A DNA stretch of 64,000 nt, from contig LQBI01000013.1 in assembly GCA_002030045.1 (NCBI GenBank), forward strand, positions 62,001-126,000, given 5' to 3'. Source of the DNA: Candidatus Aegiribacteria sp. MLS_C. GTDB lineage: Bacteria > Fermentibacterota > Fermentibacteria > Fermentibacterales > JCC-6. Under the pieces are notes generated by a model. It made no database searches and was not told the DNA's origin. It was given only the letters and a program-made list of their open reading frames with translations. The position numbers and the translations under genes were made by a program. Below are positions 9,080-16,200 of this stretch, piece after piece. Position 1 is the first letter of the stretch; every line of letters begins with the position of its first letter.

Positions 9080-9109
9080 TTGCATGCCCTGCTCCGGGCC
9101 GTGCATATT
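9080..9109 (+). promoter_or_regulatory. Candidate promoter of tRNA-Leu
   Basis: TTGCAT (9080-9085), an 18-base spacer and CATATT (9104-9109). This leaves a leader of ~55 bases before tRNA-Leu. Same box style as the candidate TPR-gene promoter. Confidence 0.4.
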
Positions 9110-9171
9110 CGTCGGACGCATCGGGGCGATGGAACAACCCCCCGATTCGCGGCGGTCTCTGCAGGCTCGCG

Positions 9172-9260
9172 GTGCCGGAGTGGCGGAATGGCAGACGCGG
9201 CGGACTCAAAATCCGCTGTCCCTGGCGGACTTGAGGGTTCGAGTCCCTCCTCCGGTACCA
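9172..9260 (+). tRNA. tRNA-Leu (anticodon CAA)
   Basis: Class II tRNA of 89 bases with the long variable arm. The acceptor GTGCCGG pairs with CCGGTAC (one G-U). The anticodon stem is GCGGA/TCCGC with loop CTCAAAA, and the T-loop is TTCGAGT. The CCA is encoded. It is immediately followed by a perfect palindrome. Confidence 0.95.
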
Positions 9261-9262
9261 GT

Positions 9263-9294
9263 CTTAATCAGGGGGACGCGTCCCCCTGATTAAG
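9263..9294. repeat. 32-bp perfect palindrome right after tRNA-Leu
   Basis: Arms CTTAATCAGGGGGA (9263-9276) and its complement (9281-9294) flank CGCG, which is itself palindromic, so all 32 bases are self-complementary. It starts two bases after the tRNA CCA and merges into the first 72-bp repeat. It may end tRNA-Leu transcription or be the edge of an inserted element. There is no T-run on the plus strand. Confidence 0.75.
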
Positions 9295-9505
9295 ATTGGA
9301 GTTTGCTCCGCAAACTCCACGTCGCGAATGAATGGGGACGGAGGATTTGCTTCCGTCCCCTTTACTTAAGATTGGAGTTTGCTCCGCAAACTCCACGTCT
9401 CGTTTGTATTACGAAGGTGATTCCTCCGTCCCCCTGCTTAAGATTGGAGTTTGCTCCGCAAACTCCACGTCGCGTTTGTATTACGAAGGTGATTCCTCCG
9501 TCCCC
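9293..9505. repeat. Three tandem ~72-bp units with internal hairpins
   Basis: Units start at 9293, 9365 and 9437. Each begins AAGATTGGAGTTTGCTCC and contains the hairpin GGAGTTTG-CTCCG-CAAACTCC. Units 2 and 3 are nearly identical over 69 bases (one T/G difference) and end with TCCTCCGTCCCC. Unit 1 differs in its second half, which holds GGGGACGGA...TCCGTCCCC as a full hairpin. The same GGGGACGGAGG core recurs at 10123. This looks like an extragenic palindromic (REP/MITE-like) family. Short open frames across it are artefacts of the repeat. Bases 9506-9719 hold no gene I can support. Confidence 0.85.
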
Positions 9506-9719
9506 TCGGAGACTCCCCTTTGCCATCAGCTACAACAACTTCCGCCAAATCCTCATCCTGAACGACGAGCATTTCAGCATATCCTCTGCAAAGCTCTTCG
9601 AATACAATCCTTTGTCAACTTGACCTATCTACCCCCCCCGTTTTATTCCAGGCATGGTTTCAAAAGGGGGCATTCTATTACATTCATGAACAGAGTACGA
9701 TCCATAAGGAGGGGATTTG

Positions 9720-10059
9720 ATGCACATACTTCTGCTTGCGTTGCTTGCCACCGTCACTGTGAATGAAGTGACTCTGGATACCGATTCTTCTCCCTTCTAG
9801 CTCTGATCTCGAGACTCAGCTTCTTATTAATCCTGCTGATGCATGCATTTACTTGGATATAGGTGCAGTAGTGAATTCACATCTTGATATTCAACTATTC
9901 GACATTACTGGAAGGATGTCTTTGGAGGAATCTTTGATTTCGTCTCTAAGTACTACCAGCATGGAAATCGATGTTAGTGACCTTCCTTCGGGGGTATATG
10001 TTCTCCGAGTAAGCTCAGGCGATATGCAGACTGTTAGAACAATCAGTATCATCCACTAG
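9720..10059 (+). pseudogene. Remnant of a secreted protein: signal peptide plus C-terminal sorting domain
   Basis: A strong AAGGAGGGG site precedes ATG 9720, which opens a signal-peptide-like start (MHILLLALLATVTVNE) but stops at 9798-9800. The frame one base over is open from about 9790 to the stop at 10057-10059. It encodes INPADACIYLDIG, then IQLFDITGR and LPSGVYVLRVSS...ISIIH, the form of a type-IX-like C-terminal sorting domain. The mature enzyme domain that should lie between is missing, so an internal deletion plus a frameshift is inferred. The open part alone could be read from TTG 9853 (68 residues). The codons are AT-richer than those of neighbours. Upstream are hairpin repeats; downstream is a bidirectional terminator. 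Confidence 0.7.
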
Positions 10060-10089
10060 CGGACAAATGAATACTGGTGCTGTAAGAAA

Positions 10090-10118
10090 GGGGCACCCTG
10101 GCGGGCGCCCCCTCTTTT
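10090..10118. terminator. Bidirectional terminator between the remnant and the subtilase gene
   Basis: GGGGC-A-CCC, loop TGGC, GGG-C-GCCCC form a 9-bp-like stem. TCTTTT follows on the plus strand and TTTCTT on the minus strand, so it can serve both the plus-strand remnant and the minus-strand subtilase. Confidence 0.75.
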
Positions 10119-10122
10119 GATC

Positions 10123-10150
10123 GGGGACGGAGGAAGCCTCCGTCCCCTTT
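10123..10150. repeat. Isolated GGGGACGGAGG hairpin
   Basis: A perfect 11-bp stem GGGGACGGAGG/CCTCCGTCCCC with loop AAG is followed by TTTCTT on the plus strand. The core is the same as in the 72-bp repeats at 9335-9505. It lies 12 bases from the subtilase stop. Confidence 0.75.
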
Positions 10151-10161
10151 CTTCACGGGTG

Positions 10162-11865
10162 CTACCTGACCACTGCCATCCTGGCGGTGACCGTGGAGCC
10201 TTCGCAGCTGGCCCTCACGAAGTAGACACCGTTCCCGATGGTACCCGGGACTATCCAGGAGTAGGAGTGGGCACCGCTGCCAAGCTCCTGGGAGTCTATG
10301 GTGACCACCCTCCTTCCGGACACGTCGAAGACGGCTATGTCCACCTTGCCGGGTGAGGCGTTGTAGACCTCGAAGGAGGCCAGTCCGCTCACCGGGTTGG
10401 GATTTACCTGGCTGATGAGTATCCCGGCAGGTCCCGCTGAACCCTGTCCGCCGGCGGTTCCCACTGCAAGGGCCGCCTGGACCGCCGCCAGGGCGTCCAC
10501 CCTGCCGGCGCCGTAGGTGTTGTCCTTGCCGCTGGTTCCGAGGTCAAGGGAGGTCACCTCTATGATGGAGTCGATCTTGGCCACCGAGAGGCTGGGGTTG
10601 GCGTCCAGAATGAGAGCCGCCACGCCGGCCAGGTGAGGGGTGGCCATGGACGTGCCGCTCATGGTGGTGTACCCTCCGCCCCATTTCGTGCTGACCACGT
10701 CGACACCGGGTCCGCTGATGTCGGGGTCGATGAGTGGCGACGAATCGGAATAGTCACTCCAGACGGTGACAGGTCCGCGGCTGGAGAAATCGGCGATGTT
10801 GTCCCCGCTGTCCGTGGCTCCTACCGTGACCACAGCGCTCTGCCCGCCGTGGTGTACCTGGTCGGGATGAAACCAAGGGGGAGGGCTGTCGCCGCTTGAC
10901 AGAACCGTACCGGGGCTGGGACCACTGTTACCCGCGGCCACGCTGTGGTAAACGCCGGCGGTGAGGAGGTTCTCCTCGGCGGTCCTGAGTGTGGTGTTCC
11001 CCTGGCCCGAACCCAGGGACATGGTGAGGACGGAGGCTCCGTACTGGGCTCCGAACTCCATTGCCTCTATCCAGGTGTACTCGCCTCCGCCGTAGTAGTT
11101 GATACGGAGGGCCATGCAGACGGCCCCGGGGGCCACGCCGGTCTCGGTGCCCTCCGAACCGTCACCGAGGACGGAACCGGAACAGTGGGTGCCGTGGCCG
11201 TAGTCGTCCATGGGGTCGTAGTCGTCGTCGTAGAAGTCGTAGCCGTAGTGATAACCATTGGGGGTGTCGTGCCACATCCTGTTGTGAAGGTCCATGTGGT
11301 TGTAGTCGGTGCCGGTGTCGATGACGCCTACTATGATGCCATCACCGTTGTAGCCCAGTGCCCAGACGTCATCGGCGTTGATCTGGGTGACGCTCCAGAC
11401 TATGGCCTTGCCCCTCTCCTCGGTGGTGGGCTCCCTGACCTCCACCGGCTCGATGAGCCCGCTCTCGGGATAGGTTCCCTTCTCCACCAGTATCACATCG
11501 GTCCGGGAGGCTATCTCTCTTATCACCATGGGAGTGGCCTCGCAGAAGATGGAGTTGGCCAGCCACAGCGGGTGGAGGTTGGTGACGTTGTCGTCCCCGT
11601 ATGTGTCCAGCTGGGCGAGGACCGGTGCCTGGGAGGTGGCGGCCCTGTCCTGCAGTGCCGCCACTACGAACTGCTGCCTCTCCTCGCGGGTCATGTCCGC
11701 CGTTGCCGCCTCGATCCATTCCGTATCCAGCTCACCCTGTACAAGGATGAAGACCGGAATGAGGTCAGTATCGAAGGAGGAGGCCATCTCCTGCTGAAGC
11801 TGGGGCTGGATGGCACCACCCAGCAGTACGGCTGCCGTGATGAGGAGTAAAGAGATGTACTTCAA
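10162..11865 (-). CDS. Secreted subtilisin-like serine protease with C-terminal sorting domain
   Basis: S8-family peptidase of 567 residues. It has a signal peptide (~1-19), a propeptide-like region to ~150 and then the catalytic domain. The triad is Asp183 (VIDTGTD), His224 (GHGTHCSG) and Ser405 (MSGTSMATPH), with oxyanion Asn312 (AAGNSG). Residues ~485-567 form a beta-sandwich tail (VNPNPVSG, VFDVSGRRV, GNGVYFVR) resembling type IX secretion sorting domains. Export across the outer membrane is therefore inferred. The start is TTG with AAGGAG six bases upstream. It is a single-gene unit with its own candidate promoter and terminator. Its likely role is extracellular protein degradation. Confidence 0.93.
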   Translation of the reverse strand: MKYISLLLITAAVLLGGAIQPQLQQEMASSFDTDLIPVFILVQGELDTEWIEAATADMTREERQQFVVAALQDRAATSQAPVLAQLDTYGDDNVTNLHPLWLANSIFCEATPMVIREIASRTDVILVEKGTYPESGLIEPVEVREPTTEERGKAIVWSVTQINADDVWALGYNGDGIIVGVIDTGTDYNHMDLHNRMWHDTPNGYHYGYDFYDDDYDPMDDYGHGTHCSGSVLGDGSEGTETGVAPGAVCMALRINYYGGGEYTWIEAMEFGAQYGASVLTMSLGSGQGNTTLRTAEENLLTAGVYHSVAAGNSGPSPGTVLSSGDSPPPWFHPDQVHHGGQSAVVTVGATDSGDNIADFSSRGPVTVWSDYSDSSPLIDPDISGPGVDVVSTKWGGGYTTMSGTSMATPHLAGVAALILDANPSLSVAKIDSIIEVTSLDLGTSGKDNTYGAGRVDALAAVQAALAVGTAGGQGSAGPAGILISQVNPNPVSGLASFEVYNASPGKVDIAVFDVSGRRVVTIDSQELGSGAHSYSWIVPGTIGNGVYFVRASCEGSTVTARMAVVR

Positions 11866-11918
11866 TTTACTCTCCTTTCAATGGTGTTATTCTTATACTG
11901 AGAAAGGTGTCCGACAGT

Positions 11919-11947
11919 AGGATAACTCATCCGGTGATAACGCGCAA
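11919..11947 (-). promoter_or_regulatory. Candidate promoter of the subtilase gene
   Basis: TTGCGC (11942-11947), 17 bases, TATCCT (11919-11924) on the minus strand, about 50 bases before the TTG start. The -35 is weak. It lies in the short gap after the GGDEF-HEAT gene. Confidence 0.4.
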
Positions 11948-11979
11948 TAGCAGTATGATACGGTCAACGGTTCTTCTCC

Positions 11980-13986
11980 CTATCGTTCCTGTAGGTTGTC
12001 TCTCTCCTGAAGGGGTTTTTCGGCGTCCCTGTGCCTTCTGGCCAGGGAGATCACCGCCCGGGCGGCTGCGGTCCTGACCTCCCTGGAATCGTTCCGGAGG
12101 AGCCTCTCCAGGAATTCCCGGGTCACTGTGAACTCACCTGTGGAGGCCCACCTGAGCAGCGAGACCTGGCCCTTCCTCGACAGTTTCAGGGAACCGCGGG
12201 AGATCCGAGAAACGATGGATGACAGGTGGTGTTTCCCGGGCTGCACGCTCCTTGCCTGCATGGTCTGAAGGACGGCCTCGAACTCGCTGGAATCCTCGAT
12301 CTCCTCCAGCTGGTGAAACAGCCGGTCACGTGTGACCTCCATCGGTCCCCACGGTATTCGTGCCAGCAGACCCAGGACCTGGATCCTGTCGTCCCTGCGT
12401 CTGAAATCCCTTGATAGCAGGATCGACTCGAGTATTCCTGAATCCTCGCGTGACAGCCCGGATGGATCGAAGGACCGCAGGTTCTCAACGCACTCGAGAC
12501 AGTCGCCCTCCTCGAAGGCCCTTCGGATCTCCTGCAGGCACATGCTGCCCCCAAGGGTAAGCAGTGTGCTCCAGACGGAGGATTTCCTCACTCCCGGATT
12601 GTTCTTGAGCAGCGTGACAACCAGATTTGACAGGGCAGGGTCTCCAAGGAAGGCAGCTCCCTCCAGCGCCGCGGTCAGCTCCTGCCTGTGGTTGAGCCAG
12701 TACCTTTTGCCTCCGGGTCTTCCCAGTTCTTTCTCCAGTATTGCGGAGGCACCGGCCCAGCCGCTGATCCCGAGACCCCGCAGGGCCGCCCTCCGGACCC
12801 AAGTGTTCCTGTCATCTACGGCTTTGCTGAGGAGAGGTCCGGATTCCCTTCCAAGGACGAAGGGCAGGGCCATGGTGGCCGCCGTCCTGACGTGGACGTT
12901 CCCGTCGGTCATGGCGGCCCTCAGAGCTTCCACCGAATCCTGGCAGGCCATGTTCCCCAGTGCCCTGGCGGCGCTCTTCCTTATCCTGTAATCCTTCTCG
13001 GTGTCCAGTATCTCGGTGAGACAGCCGATCATGCCGGTGTCGCCCAGTATGCCGGCGGTCTCCAGGAGTGCCTTCATCTGTACGGTGTCGGGTACGCAGG
13101 TGTCCCTCCAGCGCCTGAAGTGATCGTAGGTGGGAGAGGAGGCGGCGGAGTCAAGGAAACCGGCTACGGTGTCGGGCAGCAGCTCGCCCTTCACCCTCTT
13201 CTTCTCCAGGCCCGCCTTCATCGCCAGTTCTTCCACCGAGGAACATCCTGTACCGTCCACCAGTGAAACGGTGAGGTCCATCACCGGATAGAACCTGAAC
13301 TCGCCGGTCCTGTCCAGCGCCTCGATGCCCCCGGCCGCATGGTCACGTCCGCTGTAGAAACCCCCGGACCGGCCGTTGAAGATGCGAACCGCGTTCTTGA
13401 CCGCCTCACGGAAATCCTTGCCTTCGCCCACCGCCACGAAGTCATCCCCTCCTACGTGTCCTACGAAATACCCGCTGAGACTCTCGGTCAGTATGGAGGC
13501 AAGCGATCTGAGCACCGCATCACCCCTGCTGAACCCGTAGTAGTCGTTGAAGGGCTTGAAGCCGGAAATGTCGAAGTAGGCAGCCATTGAGGAGCCCTGA
13601 AGAACACCGGACCTCAGCCTGGCGGCTATGGTCGTGTTTCCGGGAAGACCCGACAGGGGGTTCCTGGTGGCAACGCTCTCCGAGAGCCTGGATATCCCCT
13701 CCAGCGTCGCAAGGACCGACTCCGGAGCGAAGCCTTCTTCCACGAAGGCGGAAGCTCCCGCCTCGATCCAGTTAAGGAGGTCTCCGGAGGCACTGTATAC
13801 GGCCCAGGGAATGTCGTCACCGAAAAAGGAACTGATCCTGTCCTTTACCGACGAGGGGTCAAGCCTCCCGGATACCAGGACGGATGAGATGTTCTGAGGT
13901 GAGTCGGTCCCCGGTCCCGAGAGTCCGGGAAATGGCGGTGGTTCACCCTCTCCCATCCATGCGAAGGTTTCCGATGACCGCTCCAT
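11980..13986 (-). CDS. GGDEF-domain protein fused to HEAT-like repeats
   Basis: The 668-residue protein has an uncharacterised N-terminal region (1-100) and a GGDEF fold (~105-275). The GGDEF fold has the entry motif RNPLSGLPGN, the metal-binding segment FDISGFKPFNDYYGFSRGD (Asp139) and the signature loop GGDDF (179-183) in place of GGDEF/GGEEF. From ~300 to ~655 there are alpha-helical HEAT/PBS-lyase-like repeats (e.g. RIRKSAARALGNMA, HVRTAATMALPFVLG). Diguanylate cyclase activity is uncertain because of the E-to-D change. The repeats suggest protein binding. There is no membrane segment. It is the last gene of the long operon; ATG 13986 has GGAG five bases upstream and overlaps the preceding gene by 44 bases. 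Confidence 0.85.
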   Translation of the reverse strand: MERSSETFAWMGEGEPPPFPGLSGPGTDSPQNISSVLVSGRLDPSSVKDRISSFFGDDIPWAVYSASGDLLNWIEAGASAFVEEGFAPESVLATLEGISRLSESVATRNPLSGLPGNTTIAARLRSGVLQGSSMAAYFDISGFKPFNDYYGFSRGDAVLRSLASILTESLSGYFVGHVGGDDFVAVGEGKDFREAVKNAVRIFNGRSGGFYSGRDHAAGGIEALDRTGEFRFYPVMDLTVSLVDGTGCSSVEELAMKAGLEKKRVKGELLPDTVAGFLDSAASSPTYDHFRRWRDTCVPDTVQMKALLETAGILGDTGMIGCLTEILDTEKDYRIRKSAARALGNMACQDSVEALRAAMTDGNVHVRTAATMALPFVLGRESGPLLSKAVDDRNTWVRRAALRGLGISGWAGASAILEKELGRPGGKRYWLNHRQELTAALEGAAFLGDPALSNLVVTLLKNNPGVRKSSVWSTLLTLGGSMCLQEIRRAFEEGDCLECVENLRSFDPSGLSREDSGILESILLSRDFRRRDDRIQVLGLLARIPWGPMEVTRDRLFHQLEEIEDSSEFEAVLQTMQARSVQPGKHHLSSIVSRISRGSLKLSRKGQVSLLRWASTGEFTVTREFLERLLRNDSREVRTAAARAVISLARRHRDAEKPLQERDNLQER

Positions 13987-14965
13987 CGTTACTCCACTCG
14001 ATCTGCCTGTCAGATGAGACCCTGGCTGAGGAAGCTGTCCCGGTTTTACCTAATAAACTGTCAATGATATCGTCAAGTATCGCGATGCCAACAGGCTGGC
14101 CGGTCCTTCCCAGCACCATGCCCGCGGGTGCCGCCGACCGCCTGAGGCTTGCGGTCACGCTTATGAGGTCATGGTCACGCTCGAAGTAGGGAAGCCCCTC
14201 GATGCTGCTCCCGTCCAGCCTTCCTCCGGAACCGGAGAGGGAGTTGCCGTCGGCGTAGCCCCTTATCGACTTTCGGTCGCTTTCCTTGACGAGCACGAAG
14301 GGCGAACCCGAAGCGATCATCTTCTCCATCACCGATCTCTTGCTGTCCCCGATCGCTGCCGCAGGCAGCTCTCCGGGAAGACGCATGACGTCACCGACCT
14401 TGATGTCGTTCATGCTCAGTATCCGCTCCGCCACGGTGCCGGCGTCCGAAGGCGAATCGGTGAGAAGGCCCAGTATCTCGCTCTTGCTTTCGAAAACCCT
14501 TGAGTTCGCCCTGCGTCCTACGATAAGCGTTGAAAGGAAGTCAGCGATCACCACGACAGGGTAGAGGACGATCCTCTGGACCAGCAGCGGCAGCGACAGT
14601 CTGGAGACAACCGCCTCCTTCGATACCAGCATCAGCTGCTTGGGCAGCATCTCCGCGAAGATGAGGACGAAGAAGGTGAGAAGGACCACCAGAACAGGCT
14701 TCATCCATGCCAGACCGGTCCCCTCGGCGAACCTTGTGGTCACGGCCGAAGCCATGACGTTGCCCACGTTGCTCCCCACAAGGGTGGTCGTAAGAAATCT
14801 CCGGGGGTTCTCTATGAACCCCAGGGTCAGCTTCGACCACTTCCTGCCCTCCCGGAGGCGCGCGTACGCTCTTATCCTGCTCGCTGCGGAGAAGGCGGTC
14901 TCCGCGCCGCTGGAGAAGGCGGAAAGAAGTAACGACAACAGCAGCAGTAGCAGGAACAGCATCAT
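13943..14965 (-). CDS. CNNM/CorC-like membrane protein lacking the C-terminal CorC domain
   Basis: The 340-residue protein has an N-terminal DUF21 membrane domain (~1-180) with the family motif SAFSSGAETAFSAASR, then TLVGSNVGNV and FAEMLPKQLML. A CBS-pair region follows (~190-330). Unlike the preceding paralogue it ends without the CorC/HlyC domain. Related proteins are linked to magnesium or sodium-coupled cation transport; which ion applies here is not known. ATG 14965 overlaps the upstream stop as ATGA. The open frame to 15202 is antisense-like noise of the paralogue and is excluded. It is the tandem partner of the next gene. Confidence 0.85.
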   Translation of the reverse strand: MMLFLLLLLLSLLLSAFSSGAETAFSAASRIRAYARLREGRKWSKLTLGFIENPRRFLTTTLVGSNVGNVMASAVTTRFAEGTGLAWMKPVLVVLLTFFVLIFAEMLPKQLMLVSKEAVVSRLSLPLLVQRIVLYPVVVIADFLSTLIVGRRANSRVFESKSEILGLLTDSPSDAGTVAERILSMNDIKVGDVMRLPGELPAAAIGDSKRSVMEKMIASGSPFVLVKESDRKSIRGYADGNSLSGSGGRLDGSSIEGLPYFERDHDLISVTASLRRSAAPAGMVLGRTGQPVGIAILDDIIDSLLGKTGTASSARVSSDRQIEWSNDGAVIGNLRMDGRG

Positions 14966-16191
14966 GGCCCTTCCTCCCGTACCCTGCCCAGCCTGACCTC
15001 CAGCCTGTCCAGTCTCGGACCCTCCCTGGAAACGACCCTGAAGACGAATCCATCCACAGCTATCTCTTCGCCCTCCTCCGGAATCCTTCCGGTCATCTCC
15101 TCGAGAAGTCCGCCGCAGGTCTCGGCGAACCTCGCCCTCAGATCCTTTCCGGTAAGGTCGGAGAGCGATGACAGCTTCATGGCGGCGGGTATGCAGAGCC
15201 ATCCTTTACTGACGCTGACGCCTGGTGGGAGGCTTCCCGGTCTCGTGGCGGAACTGAACAGGAAGAAGTCCAGTATGTCGTGGACGGTTATGATGCCGGT
15301 CCAGTCGCCGTACTCGTCGAATACGGCACCGATCTCCTCGTCCAGGTCCCGGAGCGCTTTGAGTACTGTCTCCAGCGGGGCGTTCTCCGGAAAGGAGGGA
15401 AGATCGTGAAGGGGCACCGGACCCTTCTCCTCCGTTACAAGGAATTCCCTGGAATCAACGTAACCCGACACCTTCTCCTTGGGACCCTGCAGCACCGGGT
15501 ACCTCGTGAACCCGCTCTCGTCCATGACCTTCCGGAACCTGTCCCTGGACCATCCCGTCCTGAGGACTGCGACCTCCGACCTGGGTTTCATCACCTCGGT
15601 GCACTGGTACTCGTTGAGAGTCAGGAGGTTGAGGGTGGCCCCGGCTTCCGAGCCCAGGAATCCCTCGGACCTCCCCAGCTCCACCAGGGCTATTATCTCT
15701 TCGCGGGACAGACCTCCCCCGGGCCTGTGCAGACCGATCCTGGTCGCCACTGAGCCGGAGAACCTGGAGAGTCCGGAAGCCACGGGGGATACCAGTCTGA
15801 GAAGCACCGTGAGGATACCGGAACTCCTGGAAGCCCAGCGCTCGGCCCTCGAGACTGCAAGTGTCTTGGGGGAGATCTCGCCGAAGACCAGGAGGAGCAG
15901 GGTCATCACTCCCACGGCCATGACCAGGCTCAACCCCCCGCTATCGGGAAACAGCTCATAGGTTATGGATGCGGCTATCGCCGATGCTGTGATATTGACC
16001 AGCGTATTGCCAAGCAGAATGGCCGACAGGAGCTTGTCAGGCATCGCCAGCAGGGCGAGGACCCTCCTTCCTGACTCGCTGCGATGGAGTCTCCTCCTCT
16101 GAAGCCTGTCCAGACTGAAGTATGCGGTCTCCGAGCCGCTGAAGAACGCCGACATGGCAAGCAGCACCACAAGGAAGAAGTACCTGAGCAA
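14962..16191 (-). CDS. CNNM/CorC/HlyC-family transporter-associated protein
   Basis: The 409-residue protein has the full family architecture. The DUF21 membrane domain (~1-180) contains SAFFSGSETAYFSLDR, GNTLVNITASAI and FGEISPKTLAV. Two CBS domains follow (~190-315, with VMKPRSEVAVL and AVFDEYGDWTGIITVHDIL). A C-terminal CorC/HlyC domain (~335-405, GRIPEEGEEIAVDGFVFRVV) completes it. Members handle Mg2+ or Co2+ homeostasis. The start is probably TTG 16191 just after GGGGAGG (short spacing). It overlaps the following paralogue by four bases. The tandem pair may work as a heteromer, which is inference from the arrangement. Confidence 0.9.
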   Translation of the reverse strand: MLRYFFLVVLLAMSAFFSGSETAYFSLDRLQRRRLHRSESGRRVLALLAMPDKLLSAILLGNTLVNITASAIAASITYELFPDSGGLSLVMAVGVMTLLLLVFGEISPKTLAVSRAERWASRSSGILTVLLRLVSPVASGLSRFSGSVATRIGLHRPGGGLSREEIIALVELGRSEGFLGSEAGATLNLLTLNEYQCTEVMKPRSEVAVLRTGWSRDRFRKVMDESGFTRYPVLQGPKEKVSGYVDSREFLVTEEKGPVPLHDLPSFPENAPLETVLKALRDLDEEIGAVFDEYGDWTGIITVHDILDFFLFSSATRPGSLPPGVSVSKGWLCIPAAMKLSSLSDLTGKDLRARFAETCGGLLEEMTGRIPEEGEEIAVDGFVFRVVSREGPRLDRLEVRLGRVREEGP

Positions 16192-16200
16192 GGTCCTCCC

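Noticed and set aside
9303-9766. Two overlapping plus-strand frames after tRNA-Leu
   Set aside because: They run across three tandem repeat units and repeat the same peptide; no family and no ribosome site.
10945-11850. Long plus-strand frame of 301 codons opposite the subtilase
   Set aside because: Antisense shadow in GC-rich DNA; the product is low-complexity Gly/Val/His-rich and the catalytic triad is on the other strand. The same holds for 4760-5716, 16084-17241, 30379-31245 and 34949-35830.
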